DNA of 64,000 nt from Anaeromyxobacter soli (GTDB lineage: Bacteria; Myxococcota; Myxococcia; Myxococcales; Anaeromyxobacteraceae), in assembly GCF_022808855.1 (NCBI RefSeq), contig NZ_JAKZLF010000024.1:19380-83379 (forward strand). The letters run 5' to 3'. Numbering within the stretch: the stretch's first letter is position 1; every line of letters begins with the position of its first letter. Of the stretch, positions 8,101 through 19,411 are shown one piece after another. The notes beneath the pieces are model-generated. The model searched no databases. It saw only the letters and a list, made by a program, of their open reading frames with translations, and had not been told where the DNA came from. The position numbers were made by a program, and so were the translations under genes.

Positions 8101-10154
8101 CGGAGCTGTGGGCGCTCCTCCCGCCGGACATGCTGCCGAAGGTCGGGCTCCTGCTCCAGGGGCACCAGCTGTTCGTGGACGGCTCGCCCATGGTGCGCGA
8201 CGTCTGGGTGGACGGCACGGAGAACGCCCTCGGCTCCGCCTCGGCCCTCAAGGACGGCAAGAAGGGCAAGGCGGAGTTCCACACGGTCGCCGTGGTCGCC
8301 GAGCGGCGCGGCGGGACGCACTACTTCGGCCTCGACCTGACGGACGCGACCAAGCTCCCGTCCGAGACGGGTCACCAGGCGCCGAAGTTCCTGTGGATCT
8401 ATCCCCAGCCCACCGACAGGGAGTCGCTCTCGTTCGGCGCCACCTACGCGGACTTCCTGCCCGTCGGGCCGCCCATCGGCCCCGTGCGCATCAAGTCCGA
8501 CTCGACCTCGAACGCGCTGTTCGGGACCCTGCCGCAGTCGACGCTGACCATGTCCGTCCCGGGCGCGACGACGGGGACGTCCACCGCCGTCCCGTATCAC
8601 GAGCGCTGGGTGGCGCTCCTCTCTGGCGGCTTCGATCCCCAGTTCGTCCGCGGCCGCGGCGTGCACATGGTGGACGTCTGGACGGGCGACGAGCTCTTCG
8701 ACTTCAGCCTCCCCACCCAGCAGGAGAGCCCCGCCCCCGCGACGGACGATCCGCGCTGGAAGCTCCGCGCGCCGGTGCCGGCCACGGCCGCCATGATCGT
8801 GTGGGGCAAGAGCGCCCGCCGTCTGGAGTCCTCGCCCAACGACGGCTACTTCGACACGGCCACCTTCGGAGACGCCGCCGGCCAGCTGTGGGTGCTCCGC
8901 TTCAGCGATCCGGGCGAGCTCGACGCGACCACGAAGAAGGTGACGAACTGGTACGGCGCGCGCGCCTTCGAGCTGGAGGGTTGCGCGGGCCAGCCGTTCT
9001 TCTACATCACCGCGAACGCCGCCATCCCCGGGGGCATCCTGCGCACGTTCGCGGGCACGGGCGATCGCTACAACCTGCTCGACCGGTTCGGCGGCACCTG
9101 CGGCCCGGACAACGTCCGGGCCTGCGTGCAGCGCGGGTGCACCGTCACGATCGCGGACGCCACGAACTCCATCTGGTCGACCGGGCTCGGCAAGGAGTCC
9201 GGAGCCGCGACCCTGAACGCGTGCACGGCGTCCGGCGCCCTGTCCTCCACGCGCAGCCAGACCGAGCCGAGCGCCACGGCGTGCACGCTCTCCGCCCAGG
9301 CGAAGGTCTCGATCGACTGCACGGGCGCGAACGACACCGAGAAGAACGTCACCGTCGCCTGCTCCGACTCGGCGGCCGGGCTCTCGTGCACCCGCTCCGG
9401 CACGAACGGCCTCTTGCTCAACCTGGGCGACTCCACCTCCCCGATCCAGCGGGACAACTGGTTCATCTCCGCGCGCGTCTTCGGGGACGACAACCTGCGC
9501 CCGGTGTTCCGCACCGCCGCCGAGGCGAAGACCTACGACACGAACCGGCTGAAGCTGACGGGCTCGGGCGACACCGCGACGCCGCTCGTGCTGATCGACG
9601 GGAACGACACCGCCGGCCCCTTCGCGTCCGCCACCGACGCGGGCTGGGCGCTCCACTACAACCACGACGGCACGATGACCGCCGACGACCACACCTACCC
9701 CGTCTCCCGGTACGACGAGCGCACCTCGTCGACGACGGCCCTGTTCCGCTGGCTCTCCTGGAACACGATCCAGACCGCGTCGCAGGCCGGCGTGACGCGC
9801 AAAACCGGGTCGAGCTGTCAGGTCGCGCAGTGCACCGCGGTGAACCGGCGCGTCGCGTACCACTACATCGTCGATCCGGTGAGGGGGAGCCCGGTCCTCG
9901 ACGAGGGCGGCACCGCCGTGTTCGCCCGGGCGCAGAACACGCTCGTGCCGACGATGGGCGATCAGGCGACGGTGTTCGTGAACCAGAAGGGACAGGTGCA
10001 GGTCGGGCTCACGGCGGTGAACCCGGAGAAGGGCGCGTCCAACGTCTCGACGGCGGTGAGCCGCGATCCGGTCCCGAGCTACGGCGTGATCCAGGTCTCG
10101 AAGGGTCTGCACGACTGCCGCCACAACCCGAGCGCGCCGAACACCTGCAAGTGA
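5154..10154 (+). CDS. pilY1: PilY1-like pilus tip adhesin / pilus biogenesis protein
   Basis: 1666 aa with a Sec signal peptide (residues 1 to about 29, RRNALRFAAAAAAAALLLPA, cut near APA/ET). The N-terminal half is Cys-rich and contains a von Willebrand-like region (around residues 320-630). The C-terminal half holds the PilY1 beta-propeller, with VVVVGANDGLLHAFDGG near residue 935 and HERWVALLSGGFDP near 1150. Residues 686-694 (DKDGDFIQE) fit the nine-residue DxDxNxxxD calcium loop known in PilY1 proteins. Myxococcus encodes several PilY1 proteins, each next to minor pilins, as here. It should sit at the pilus tip and support pilus assembly and adhesion. Residues about 1320-1430 form a Ser/Thr/Cys-rich insert without obvious similarity. 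Confidence 0.88.
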   Translation: MLSSRRNALRFAAAAAAAALLLPAADAPAETCFTPAAARGLVATSYTDTALNGADPEDATFFTSAGGVPNIFILLGNPTSMRRLPPNGPSSYPGTRPPLVNPLDAIPTLRPFDADCDLMAGCPVMGCGDDPVSAAYLGDGSLLNWLRERSFQSPCGQVATAGAAGTYSASIDYAAEGKACPYYSQGTNATVPAFDSSHPGGYDPDFYCGSNGDTVACGARTNFFDKDLVYHDTVVETPAGLPVNANDGWTAQSVNPAARKSGTILAIDNFCTSTYGNADQGAVPKASICASCLRTRGFFLDGRQFRTTVDGVANVTYPSIYFLGNWLNFYPPKFLVARKIIKDVVKDKANVRMGLAHFGDTGADHTSGEWMSLMPRCDQPDSNWTASRSTYINEINSFHFNKGAPLARALLDLGQYYHTPELPWFDLGTTWNANTGTTGSGASTNQQSICYACQASSVIVMLDRAPASTEGNALPAGSVDATAAETQYAGATTTGVVPDTTGATGIPTSLCTDCAKFPADKDWLNNPIRVAWYLHNFDLRRNNESTEDCAAMGGKQVLDVYTLGLGAIDDGATMLQSVARMGGGAYEAANDAPTLKQALENMFLTISERSTSFSVATVSTLQTTSGQSVIVPRFEPGAPSDRLWQGHLLRYELYSEFINACQETADGTGAGDLDCDGKCLSVFLKDKDGDFIQEDGTGAFRKNDPPDAAPCYQASACVAKGGTCAVAGTAAAAEYWDAQKAMRAPSWLTDRRVYTVVDDAGPTGATPDGKVDAYDTVFRLLPTDAVATKLLPYLALEGGVCTQLALKLGAAGDALTANAVSASRLFCAKTLIRYVLGADVFNENEAKPEQGLWPKAADDAGQNTLPNRFLMLGDIFHSAPVVVDPPLPPDGILCPNGLHNQCLTSLWGTPVPDLSSTEDAYAGYAKSDTYKNRRKVVVVGANDGLLHAFDGGAWIADLNDPTTTGIDESKPPFNGYYTRGTGAELWALLPPDMLPKVGLLLQGHQLFVDGSPMVRDVWVDGTENALGSASALKDGKKGKAEFHTVAVVAERRGGTHYFGLDLTDATKLPSETGHQAPKFLWIYPQPTDRESLSFGATYADFLPVGPPIGPVRIKSDSTSNALFGTLPQSTLTMSVPGATTGTSTAVPYHERWVALLSGGFDPQFVRGRGVHMVDVWTGDELFDFSLPTQQESPAPATDDPRWKLRAPVPATAAMIVWGKSARRLESSPNDGYFDTATFGDAAGQLWVLRFSDPGELDATTKKVTNWYGARAFELEGCAGQPFFYITANAAIPGGILRTFAGTGDRYNLLDRFGGTCGPDNVRACVQRGCTVTIADATNSIWSTGLGKESGAATLNACTASGALSSTRSQTEPSATACTLSAQAKVSIDCTGANDTEKNVTVACSDSAAGLSCTRSGTNGLLLNLGDSTSPIQRDNWFISARVFGDDNLRPVFRTAAEAKTYDTNRLKLTGSGDTATPLVLIDGNDTAGPFASATDAGWALHYNHDGTMTADDHTYPVSRYDERTSSTTALFRWLSWNTIQTASQAGVTRKTGSSCQVAQCTAVNRRVAYHYIVDPVRGSPVLDEGGTAVFARAQNTLVPTMGDQATVFVNQKGQVQVGLTAVNPEKGASNVSTAVSRDPVPSYGVIQVSKGLHDCRHNPSAPNTCK

Positions 10155-10179
10155 GCCGCGGCGAGTCGGGGCGGCGCCC

Positions 10180-11553
<1,374 letters not shown>

Positions 11554-11561
11554 GGCGCATC

Positions 11562-13211
11562 CTAACCCGGGGCGCCTGCGCCGCCCGCGTCCGCGCCCTC
11601 GCGCGGGAGCAGGACCACGAAGCGCGTCCCACGCCCAGGAGACGAGTCCACCGTCACGCTGCCGCGGTGCGCGTCGACGACGCGCTGGACGGTGGGGAGC
11701 CCGAGGCCGGTGCCGTTCCGCTTGGTGGTGAAGAACGGGAGGAAGATGCGGGGCAGGTCGGCGGCGGGGATCCCCGGGCCATCGTCCTCGACCACGAGGC
11801 GCGCGCCCTTCACGTCGGGCCCGCAGGCGACGCGCACGCGCCCGGCCCCGCCCTCGCGCGCGGCGGCCGCCTGGGCGGCGTTCACGAGGAGGTTCCAGAA
11901 CACCTGGCGCGTCTGGTCCGGGTCGCAGGCGACCGTCACGGGCGAGAGGTCCTGCTCGACGGTCACGCGAGCGGCGGTCGGATCGTTCGCGAACACCCGC
12001 AGCGCCTCGTCGAGGACGACGGAGAGGTCGGTCCGGACGCGCCGGAGCGGCGCCGGGCGGGTGTACTCGAGCAGGTCGTTCACGAGCCCGTCGAGCCGCG
12101 CCGCCTCCCGGAGCACGATGTCCATGAGCCGGCGCTCGTCGGGCGGGAGCGCCGCGTTCGTCTGCAGGAGCTCCAGGGAGCCGCTCATCGCGGCGAGGGG
12201 GTTGCGGAGCTCGTGGGCGAGCCCGGCCGCCACCCGGCCCAGGTCCGCGAGCCGGCGGCTGCGCTGGACGGCGTTCTCCATCTCCCGGAGGGCGGTGAGG
12301 TCCTGGAAGATCACCGCGCTGCCGATCGCGGCGGCCGCCGGGCCGCGCAGCGGGAACGCCGAGTACCCGAGCCGGAGGGGCCGCCCGGAGGGGCCCGTCC
12401 ACTCGACCTCGCCGCGCGGCGTCGCCTCGCGGAAGGCGCCGAACCGCTCGGTCGCGGGCCGCCCGCGCACCTCCTCGAGGCGGAGGCCCGTGAGCAGCTC
12501 CCCGGCCGGATTCAGGTAGGTGACCTTGCCGGCGAGGTCGAGCGTCATGAGCCCGCTCGTGAGCGACGCCACGATGGACTCGTGGAGCGCGGTGATCTCG
12601 GCGAGGGCCCCCTCCTGCGCGACGATCCGCTCGCCCGCCGAGCGGAGCTGCTCGGCGAGGTAGGAGGAGAGGAACGCGACCGCCACGAACGAGGCGGCGT
12701 GGACGAGGAGCGTGATGCGCGAGACGTCCGCGCCGTGCGGGTCGACCCGGAGCGCCACGGTGAGGTAGGCGGGGACCGCCAGCGCGGCCGCGAAGAGCGC
12801 GCCGCGCCGGAAGAGCAGGATCGCGCCGTTCACGACGCCGATCGAGAAGATCACGACGAAGACCGACGCGGAGTACCCGGTCACCGCGACGACCGCGGTC
12901 GCGACCAGCACGTCGAGGACCACCTGCGCGTAGGCGAGCGAGGTCAGGCCCCGGCCGGCCCGGAGCGCGAGCGCGGTGGCGAGCGCGACGAGGTACGTCG
13001 CCGCCACGACCGCGTAGAGAGGCAGGAGGTCCCGCTCGATGACGGGGCCGAGCTCGAGGTTCACGACGATGGTGCCGGCGAGGAGCACCGTCACCGTGAC
13101 GACGCGGAACAGCGTCAGCCAGCCGAGCTTCCGGCGAAGCCCGTCGCGAGGCGCGGCGGCCGGCGGCTCCGCCGCGGGCTCCGTGGCGAGGGCGGCGGCG
13201 GTCGGCTCCAC
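11562..13211 (-). CDS. pilS: sensor histidine kinase PilS
   Basis: 549 aa from a GTG. A Pro/Ala-rich cytoplasmic start is followed by about six membrane helices (residues about 30-185), a PAS domain (about 210-310), the phospho-acceptor box HELRNPLAAMSG (His near 332) and an HATPase domain with GLGLPTVQRVV and a G-rich lid. This is the PilS arrangement: a membrane sensor without a periplasmic domain that in Pseudomonas reads PilA levels in the membrane. It lies between pilC (9 nt) and pilR (8 nt), so the two-component pair is transcribed with the pilus motor genes. Confidence 0.92.
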   Translation of the reverse strand: MEPTAAALATEPAAEPPAAAPRDGLRRKLGWLTLFRVVTVTVLLAGTIVVNLELGPVIERDLLPLYAVVAATYLVALATALALRAGRGLTSLAYAQVVLDVLVATAVVAVTGYSASVFVVIFSIGVVNGAILLFRRGALFAAALAVPAYLTVALRVDPHGADVSRITLLVHAASFVAVAFLSSYLAEQLRSAGERIVAQEGALAEITALHESIVASLTSGLMTLDLAGKVTYLNPAGELLTGLRLEEVRGRPATERFGAFREATPRGEVEWTGPSGRPLRLGYSAFPLRGPAAAAIGSAVIFQDLTALREMENAVQRSRRLADLGRVAAGLAHELRNPLAAMSGSLELLQTNAALPPDERRLMDIVLREAARLDGLVNDLLEYTRPAPLRRVRTDLSVVLDEALRVFANDPTAARVTVEQDLSPVTVACDPDQTRQVFWNLLVNAAQAAAAREGGAGRVRVACGPDVKGARLVVEDDGPGIPAADLPRIFLPFFTTKRNGTGLGLPTVQRVVDAHRGSVTVDSSPGRGTRFVVLLPREGADAGGAGAPG

Positions 13212-13220
13212 GGCGCCCCG

Positions 13221-14480
13221 CTACTTGATGTTGCCGGCGATGCTGAAGATGGGGAGGTACATGGCGACGAGGAACCCGCCGACCATCCCGCCCAGGAACA
13301 CCATCATGACCGGCTCGATCATGGCGGTGAGGCCAGCGACGGCCACGTCGACCTCGTCGTCGTAGAAGTCGGCGATCTTGTTCAGCATGGCGTCCATGGC
13401 GCCCGTCGCCTCGCCGACGCCGATCATCTGCACGACCATCGGCGGGAAGACCTTCGTCTCGGCGAGCGGGCCGGCGATGTTCTTGCCCTCCGAGATCTTC
13501 GCGCGGACGTACATGATGCCCTTCTCGATGATCTTGTTGCCGGCGGAGCGGGCGACGATCTGGAGGGCGTCGAGGATGGGCACGCCGGACGAGAGCATCG
13601 TCCCGAGCGTCCGGGTGAACCGGGCGACCGCCACCTTGCGCACGAGCGACCCGAACAGCGGCATCTTGAGCACGAACGCGTGCCACTTCTCGACGCCGCG
13701 CGGGTTGCTCGTGAACACCTTGAAGGCGATCACGATCGCGATGGGGACCGCGACGTACCAGTACCAGTTGTCGCGCAGGCCATGCGACAGGTCGATGAGG
13801 AACTGCGTCGGCGCCGGCATCGCGCCGCCGAAGTCCTTGAACATCTTCTCGAAGGTCGGGGTGACGAAGGCGAGCAGCACGACCGTCACGCCCACGCCGA
13901 CGGTGAGGACGATGGACGGGTAGACCATCGCGCCCTTCACGCGCCGCTTCAGCTTCTCGTTCTTCTCGATGTACGCGCCGAGCCGCTGGAGGATGGTGTC
14001 GAGGATGCCGCCGATCTCGCCGGCGCGCACGAGCTGGACGAAGAGCTCGTCGAAGGCCTTGGGGTGCTCGGCGAGCGCGTCGGCGAAGGTGGAGCCCGAC
14101 TCCACGCGGACCTTGACCGCCGTGAGGACCTTCCTGAACGCCGGGTTGTCAGCCTGGGTGGCGAGGATGTCGAGGGCCTGCACGAGCGGGAGGCCTGCGT
14201 CGATCATCACCGAGAACTGCCGGGTGAAGACCAGGATGTCCTTCGTCCCGACGCTCGGGCCGAGGCCCGGGATGACGAGGTCCTTCGGCTTCCTGCGGAC
14301 CCGCGTCGGCTCGAGGCCCGTCTGGCGGAGGCGCGCCTCGACCGCCGACGCGTCGGCGGCCTCCATCTCGCCGGACTTCACCTCGCCCTGCTTGGTCTTC
14401 GCCGACCACTTCCAGACCGGCACCTGCTTGGGCGCAGGCGCGGCCTTCGTCTTCGCGTTCGCGGCTGCGGCCTGTGCCAT
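13221..14480 (-). CDS. pilC: type IV pilus inner-membrane platform protein PilC
   Basis: 419 aa, the usual GspF/PilC length. An Ala/Lys-rich start leads into two GspF domains, each followed by membrane segments (about residues 185-215, 235-260 and 385-410). Family signatures are visible: FTRQFSVMIDAGLPLVQALD in the first domain and FTRTLGTMLSSGVPILDALQ in the second. PilC connects the cytoplasmic ATPases PilB and PilT with the growing pilin helix. It is followed by pilS after 9 nt and preceded by pilT after a 61-nt gap that contains TAGGAT on the coding strand about 25 nt upstream of the ATG. Confidence 0.95.
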   Translation of the reverse strand: MAQAAAANAKTKAAPAPKQVPVWKWSAKTKQGEVKSGEMEAADASAVEARLRQTGLEPTRVRRKPKDLVIPGLGPSVGTKDILVFTRQFSVMIDAGLPLVQALDILATQADNPAFRKVLTAVKVRVESGSTFADALAEHPKAFDELFVQLVRAGEIGGILDTILQRLGAYIEKNEKLKRRVKGAMVYPSIVLTVGVGVTVVLLAFVTPTFEKMFKDFGGAMPAPTQFLIDLSHGLRDNWYWYVAVPIAIVIAFKVFTSNPRGVEKWHAFVLKMPLFGSLVRKVAVARFTRTLGTMLSSGVPILDALQIVARSAGNKIIEKGIMYVRAKISEGKNIAGPLAETKVFPPMVVQMIGVGEATGAMDAMLNKIADFYDDEVDVAVAGLTAMIEPVMMVFLGGMVGGFLVAMYLPIFSIAGNIK

Positions 14481-14541
14481 GAGCTCCTCGCGGGGTGCGG
14501 GCCGATCCTAGCCGAGGGTCGCCCGCGGGTCGAAATCGTGG

Positions 14542-15639
14542 TCAGCGCGCCGGCGGCGGGGGCGGGCGCATCCCGGCGCCGCTCGCGAGCAGGTTCTTCA
14601 GCTCCTCGGGATCCGAGGACCGGCCCATCGCCTCCTCGAGCGTGATGAGCCGCCTCGCGAACGCCAGCGCGAGGCTCTGGTTGAAGGTCTGCATGCCGAA
14701 CTTGGTCTGGCCGACCTGCATCTGCGAGTACACCTGGTGGATCTTGTCCTCGCGGATGAGGTTCCGGATGGCGGGGTTCGGGACCATCACCTCGATGATG
14801 AGCGCGCGCCCCGGGCCGCCCGCGCGGGGCAGGAGGTTCTGCGTGAGCACGCCCTCGAGCACGAACGAGAGCTGCGCGCGGACCTGCGGCTGCTGGTAGG
14901 GCGGGAAGACGTCCAGGATGCGGTTGATCGTCTGGACCGCGCTGTTCGTGTGCAGGGTCGCGAACGCGAGGTGGCCGGTCTCGGAGATGACGAGCGCCGC
15001 CTCGATGGTCTCGAGGTCGCGCATCTCGCCGACGAGCACCACGTCCGGATCCTGGCGCAGGATGTACTTGAGGGCCTTCTTGAACGACTGGGTGTCCGCC
15101 CCGACCTCGCGCTGGTTCACCACGCAGTTCTTGTGCGGGTGGAGGTACTCGATCGGATCCTCGATGGTGATGATGTGCTCGTGCCGGTCGGTGTTGATCT
15201 TGTCGATGATCGACGCGAGCGTCGTCGACTTGCCGGAGCCGGTCGGGCCGGTCACGAGCACGAGCCCGCGCGGCTTCTTCGCGAGCTCGGCGACGATGGG
15301 CGGCAGGCCGAGGTCCTGGAAGGTGAGGATCTTGAACGGGATCGTGCGGAACGCGCCCGCGACCGCGCCGCGCTGCATGAAGACGTTCGCGCGGAAGCGC
15401 GACAGCCCCTTGACGCCGAACGACAGGTCGAGCTCGCTCTCCTCCTCGAACTTGTGCTTCTGGGCGTCGGTGAGGATCGAGTAGCAGAGCTGCTTCGTCT
15501 CGACGGGCGTGAGCGGCGGCGTCTTGAGCGGCACGAGCTTGCCGTCGATCCGGAGCTGCGGCGGCGACGCGGTCGTGATGTGGAGGTCGGAGGCCCCCTT
15601 CTCGACCATCGCCTTGAGGAGCTGGTGCAGGTTTGCCAA
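14542..15639 (-). CDS. pilT: pilus retraction ATPase PilT
   Basis: 365 aa. An N-terminal PAS-like domain (MANLHQLLKAMVEKGASDLHIT) leads into the secretion ATPase core with Walker A GPTGSGKST (about residues 130-138), Asp box EDPIEYLH, Walker B and His box. The C-terminal AIRNLIREDK region carries the AIRNLIRE motif that is specific for retraction ATPases. PilT hydrolyses ATP to remove pilins from the base and drives twitching or social motility. It lies 28 nt downstream of pilB. Confidence 0.95.
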   Translation of the reverse strand: MANLHQLLKAMVEKGASDLHITTASPPQLRIDGKLVPLKTPPLTPVETKQLCYSILTDAQKHKFEEESELDLSFGVKGLSRFRANVFMQRGAVAGAFRTIPFKILTFQDLGLPPIVAELAKKPRGLVLVTGPTGSGKSTTLASIIDKINTDRHEHIITIEDPIEYLHPHKNCVVNQREVGADTQSFKKALKYILRQDPDVVLVGEMRDLETIEAALVISETGHLAFATLHTNSAVQTINRILDVFPPYQQPQVRAQLSFVLEGVLTQNLLPRAGGPGRALIIEVMVPNPAIRNLIREDKIHQVYSQMQVGQTKFGMQTFNQSLALAFARRLITLEEAMGRSSDPEELKNLLASGAGMRPPPPPAR

Positions 15640-15667
15640 GTCTTCGTTCGCCTTCGTGCCTTCGGGG

Positions 15668-17374
<1,707 letters not shown>

Positions 17375-17425
17375 GCGTGAAGATCCCTCGGGGTGGAGCG
17401 CGCGAGAAGGCCGTGAAGCTCCGCG

Positions 17426-17455
17426 AACTTAGCAGGCAGCTCGGCGAGGGGTCAA
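17426..17455 (-). promoter_or_regulatory. candidate sigma-70 promoter upstream of pilB
   Basis: On the minus strand TTGACC (17450-17455) and TAAGTT (17426-17431) are 18 bp apart, about 50 nt upstream of the pilB ATG, in the 134-nt gap after ribF. The -10 match is moderate. Nothing else is evident in that gap. Confidence 0.35.
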
Positions 17456-17508
17456 GGAAGCGGCTACCGTAAGTACGCGATTCGAGAGGGTAAATCACGG
17501 AGCCCGGC

Positions 17509-18477
17509 CTACATGGGCGCCTTGTCCAGGACCTCTCTCGCGCGCTCCGCGTCCTCGGCGATCTGGGCCCGGAGCGCCTCCACGGACGGGAAACGCCGCT
17601 CGTCCCGCAGCCGCGCGACGAAGGCGAGGCGGATCCGCTCCCCGTAGAGGTCCCGGCCGACGAAGTCGAACAGGTGGGCCTCCGCGGTCACCGCCGCGCT
17701 CGCCTCGACGGTAGGCTTCACGCCCACGTTGCACACGCCCGCGTGGACCACCGCGCCCTCGAGCCCGCGCGGCCCCGGCTGCCCGCCCACCCAGGCGCGG
17801 ACGGCGTACACGCCGTTCGCGGGGAGGAGCCCGGCCGTCTCGACGTTGGCGGTCGCGAAGCCGAAGCCGCGCCCCCGGCCCGCCCCGCGCACCACGACGC
17901 CGTCCACGTCGTGCGGACGGGTGAGGAGCAGGGCGGCCGCCTCGACGTTCCCCTCGAGGAGGAACTCGCGGACCTTGGTCGACGAGACGACGAGGCCGTC
18001 CACCGTGACCGGCTCGACGACGTGCAGCCGGATGCCGTGCGGGGCGAGCAGCGCGCGCAGGGTCTCCACCCGCGCGCGCTCGTGTCCCGCCGTGAAGTCG
18101 TAGCCGACGACCACGTCCGCGCAGCCGAGCGCGCCCGCCAGGTCCCGGGAGACGAACGCCTCCGCCGACGTCGCGGCGTAGGCGAGATCGAACGGCTGGA
18201 GGATCGTGGCGTCCGCGCCGGCGGCGGCGAGCAGCTCGAGCTTGCGCGGCAGCTGCACGAGGAGCGGCGGCGCGAGCTTCGGCCGGAGCACGCGGACGGG
18301 GTGGGGCTCGAAGGTGAGGACCGCCGCGGCGGCGCCGCGGCCGCGGGCGAGCTCGCCGGCGAGCGCGAGGAGCCGCTGGTGCCCGAGGTGGACGCCGTCG
18401 AAGTTGCCGACCGCGACGGCGGAGCCGCGGAGGCGCCCCGCGGCGCGGGCCTCGTCGAGCGAGCGGTACACGTCCAT
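17509..18477 (-). CDS. ribF: bifunctional riboflavin kinase / FAD synthetase
   Basis: 322 aa. The N-terminal nucleotidyltransferase half has GNFDGVHLGHQRLL and the STKVRE motif (about residues 15-180); the C-terminal riboflavin kinase half begins with the HDVDGVVVRGAGRGRGFGFATAN stretch. It makes FMN and then FAD from riboflavin and ATP. The kinase motif normally reads G-F-P-T-A-N; here Pro is replaced by Ala (FATAN), which is unusual but does not remove the Thr and Asn ligands. No FMN riboswitch is visible upstream. Confidence 0.93.
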   Translation of the reverse strand: MDVYRSLDEARAAGRLRGSAVAVGNFDGVHLGHQRLLALAGELARGRGAAAAVLTFEPHPVRVLRPKLAPPLLVQLPRKLELLAAAGADATILQPFDLAYAATSAEAFVSRDLAGALGCADVVVGYDFTAGHERARVETLRALLAPHGIRLHVVEPVTVDGLVVSSTKVREFLLEGNVEAAALLLTRPHDVDGVVVRGAGRGRGFGFATANVETAGLLPANGVYAVRAWVGGQPGPRGLEGAVVHAGVCNVGVKPTVEASAAVTAEAHLFDFVGRDLYGERIRLAFVARLRDERRFPSVEALRAQIAEDAERAREVLDKAPM

Positions 18478-18587
18478 CGCGCCCGTTCATAGGGCGCGGG
18501 CCGGCCGCCGTCAAACGCACGGCGCGGTTGCGCGCCGGGGGACGCCCTGGCTGCGGTGCGCGACGTCGGCTCGAGCGAGCAGCGCCC

Positions 18588-19001
18588 TCAGAGGAAGCGC
18601 TTCGTGAACGCGCGCGGAAGGAGCTCGCCGAGCGTCGTGTCGACCGCCCCGCCGCGCGCCCCGACGAGCCTGACGGGCAGCTCGGGCCCGGCGAACTCCG
18701 CGAGCGTCTGCAGGCACATCCCGCAGGGCGGCGTCGGCTCGTCCGTCCCGCTCGCCACGGCGATGGCGTCGATCCGGCGCGCGCCCGCGGCCACCGCGGT
18801 GGCGACCGCCACCCGCTCCGCGCACAGCGTGAGGCCGTAGCTCGCGTTCTCGACGTTGCACCCGGCGTGAACCGCGTCGCCGGCGCGCACCGCCGCCCCC
18901 ACCCGGAAGCTCGAGTACGGCGCGTAGGCGCGCTTGCGCGCGGCGCGGGCGGCGCGGGCGAGCGCGGCCGCGCCGCCGCTCTTTCCGGAGCGCGCGCTCA
19001 C
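18588..19001 (-). CDS. cdd: cytidine deaminase
   Basis: 137 aa, the size of the small tetrameric zinc enzymes. It converts cytidine and deoxycytidine to the uridine forms. Substrate residues are in CNVENASYG (N49, E51), the catalytic zinc site is C60-A61-E62, and the second zinc pair is PPCGMC (C93, C96). It starts with a GTG that overlaps the stop of the PilZ gene (GTGA), so the two are coupled although functionally unrelated. Together with the two phosphorylases nearby it forms a nucleoside salvage group. Confidence 0.95.
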   Translation of the reverse strand: MSARSGKSGGAAALARAARAARKRAYAPYSSFRVGAAVRAGDAVHAGCNVENASYGLTLCAERVAVATAVAAGARRIDAIAVASGTDEPTPPCGMCLQTLAEFAGPELPVRLVGARGGAVDTTLGELLPRAFTKRFL

Positions 19002-19366
19002 TCTTCCTGCAGGAGGCGCGCGATGGCGAGCTCGGCCGCGAGCGGCATGTCCACGAACTTCACGTGCGCGCCGAAGCGCGGCCCCTCACGCGACACCCGC
19101 AGCACCTCGCCGGACGCCTCGATCTCCTGCCGCGTCCCGGGGATGAGGAACCGGAGCTGGACGCGGTTCCCCGCGGGTGGGTGGAGCCCGCCGAAGTACA
19201 CGCCGCCGAGGGCGAGGTTGCCCTCGTACGGCTCGAACGACCCGCCGAGCGCCGCGTCGCGCACCAGCAGGTGGATCGGGATGCGCCCGCTCTCGCGCCG
19301 GTCCGCCTCGGCCTCTTTATCGGTCGGGTCGGCGGCGTCGCTCTTCGGTGGCAGACGATCGTCCAT
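18998..19366 (-). CDS. PilZ domain protein with an imperfect c-di-GMP motif
   Basis: 122 aa. After a charged N-terminus comes the first motif, RRESGR (R24 and R28 as RxxxR). The second motif, normally [D/N]xSxxG, reads NLALGG at residues 50-55, with Ala in place of Ser. The remaining strands (VQLRFLIPG, IEASGEVLRVS, RFGAHVKFVDM) match the PilZ barrel. It could be a c-di-GMP effector for pilus or surface behaviour, but the Ser loss makes binding uncertain. It heads a two-gene unit with cdd. Confidence 0.85.
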   Translation of the reverse strand: MDDRLPPKSDAADPTDKEAEADRRESGRIPIHLLVRDAALGGSFEPYEGNLALGGVYFGGLHPPAGNRVQLRFLIPGTRQEIEASGEVLRVSREGPRFGAHVKFVDMPLAAELAIARLLQEE

Positions 19367-19411
19367 GCTCGCCCCTCCGGAAGGGACGCTAGCAGCCTGG
19401 GGCCACCCTTT

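Noticed and set aside
5163..10124. A 1653-codon open frame antisense to pilY1
   Set aside because: It mirrors the high-GC third positions of pilY1, has a composition of Arg, Gly, Ala and Val without domains, and pilY1 on the other strand has clear motifs.
18478..18587. FMN riboswitch before ribF
   Set aside because: The 110-nt gap has none of the conserved RFN segments and no leader-like structure was recognised.
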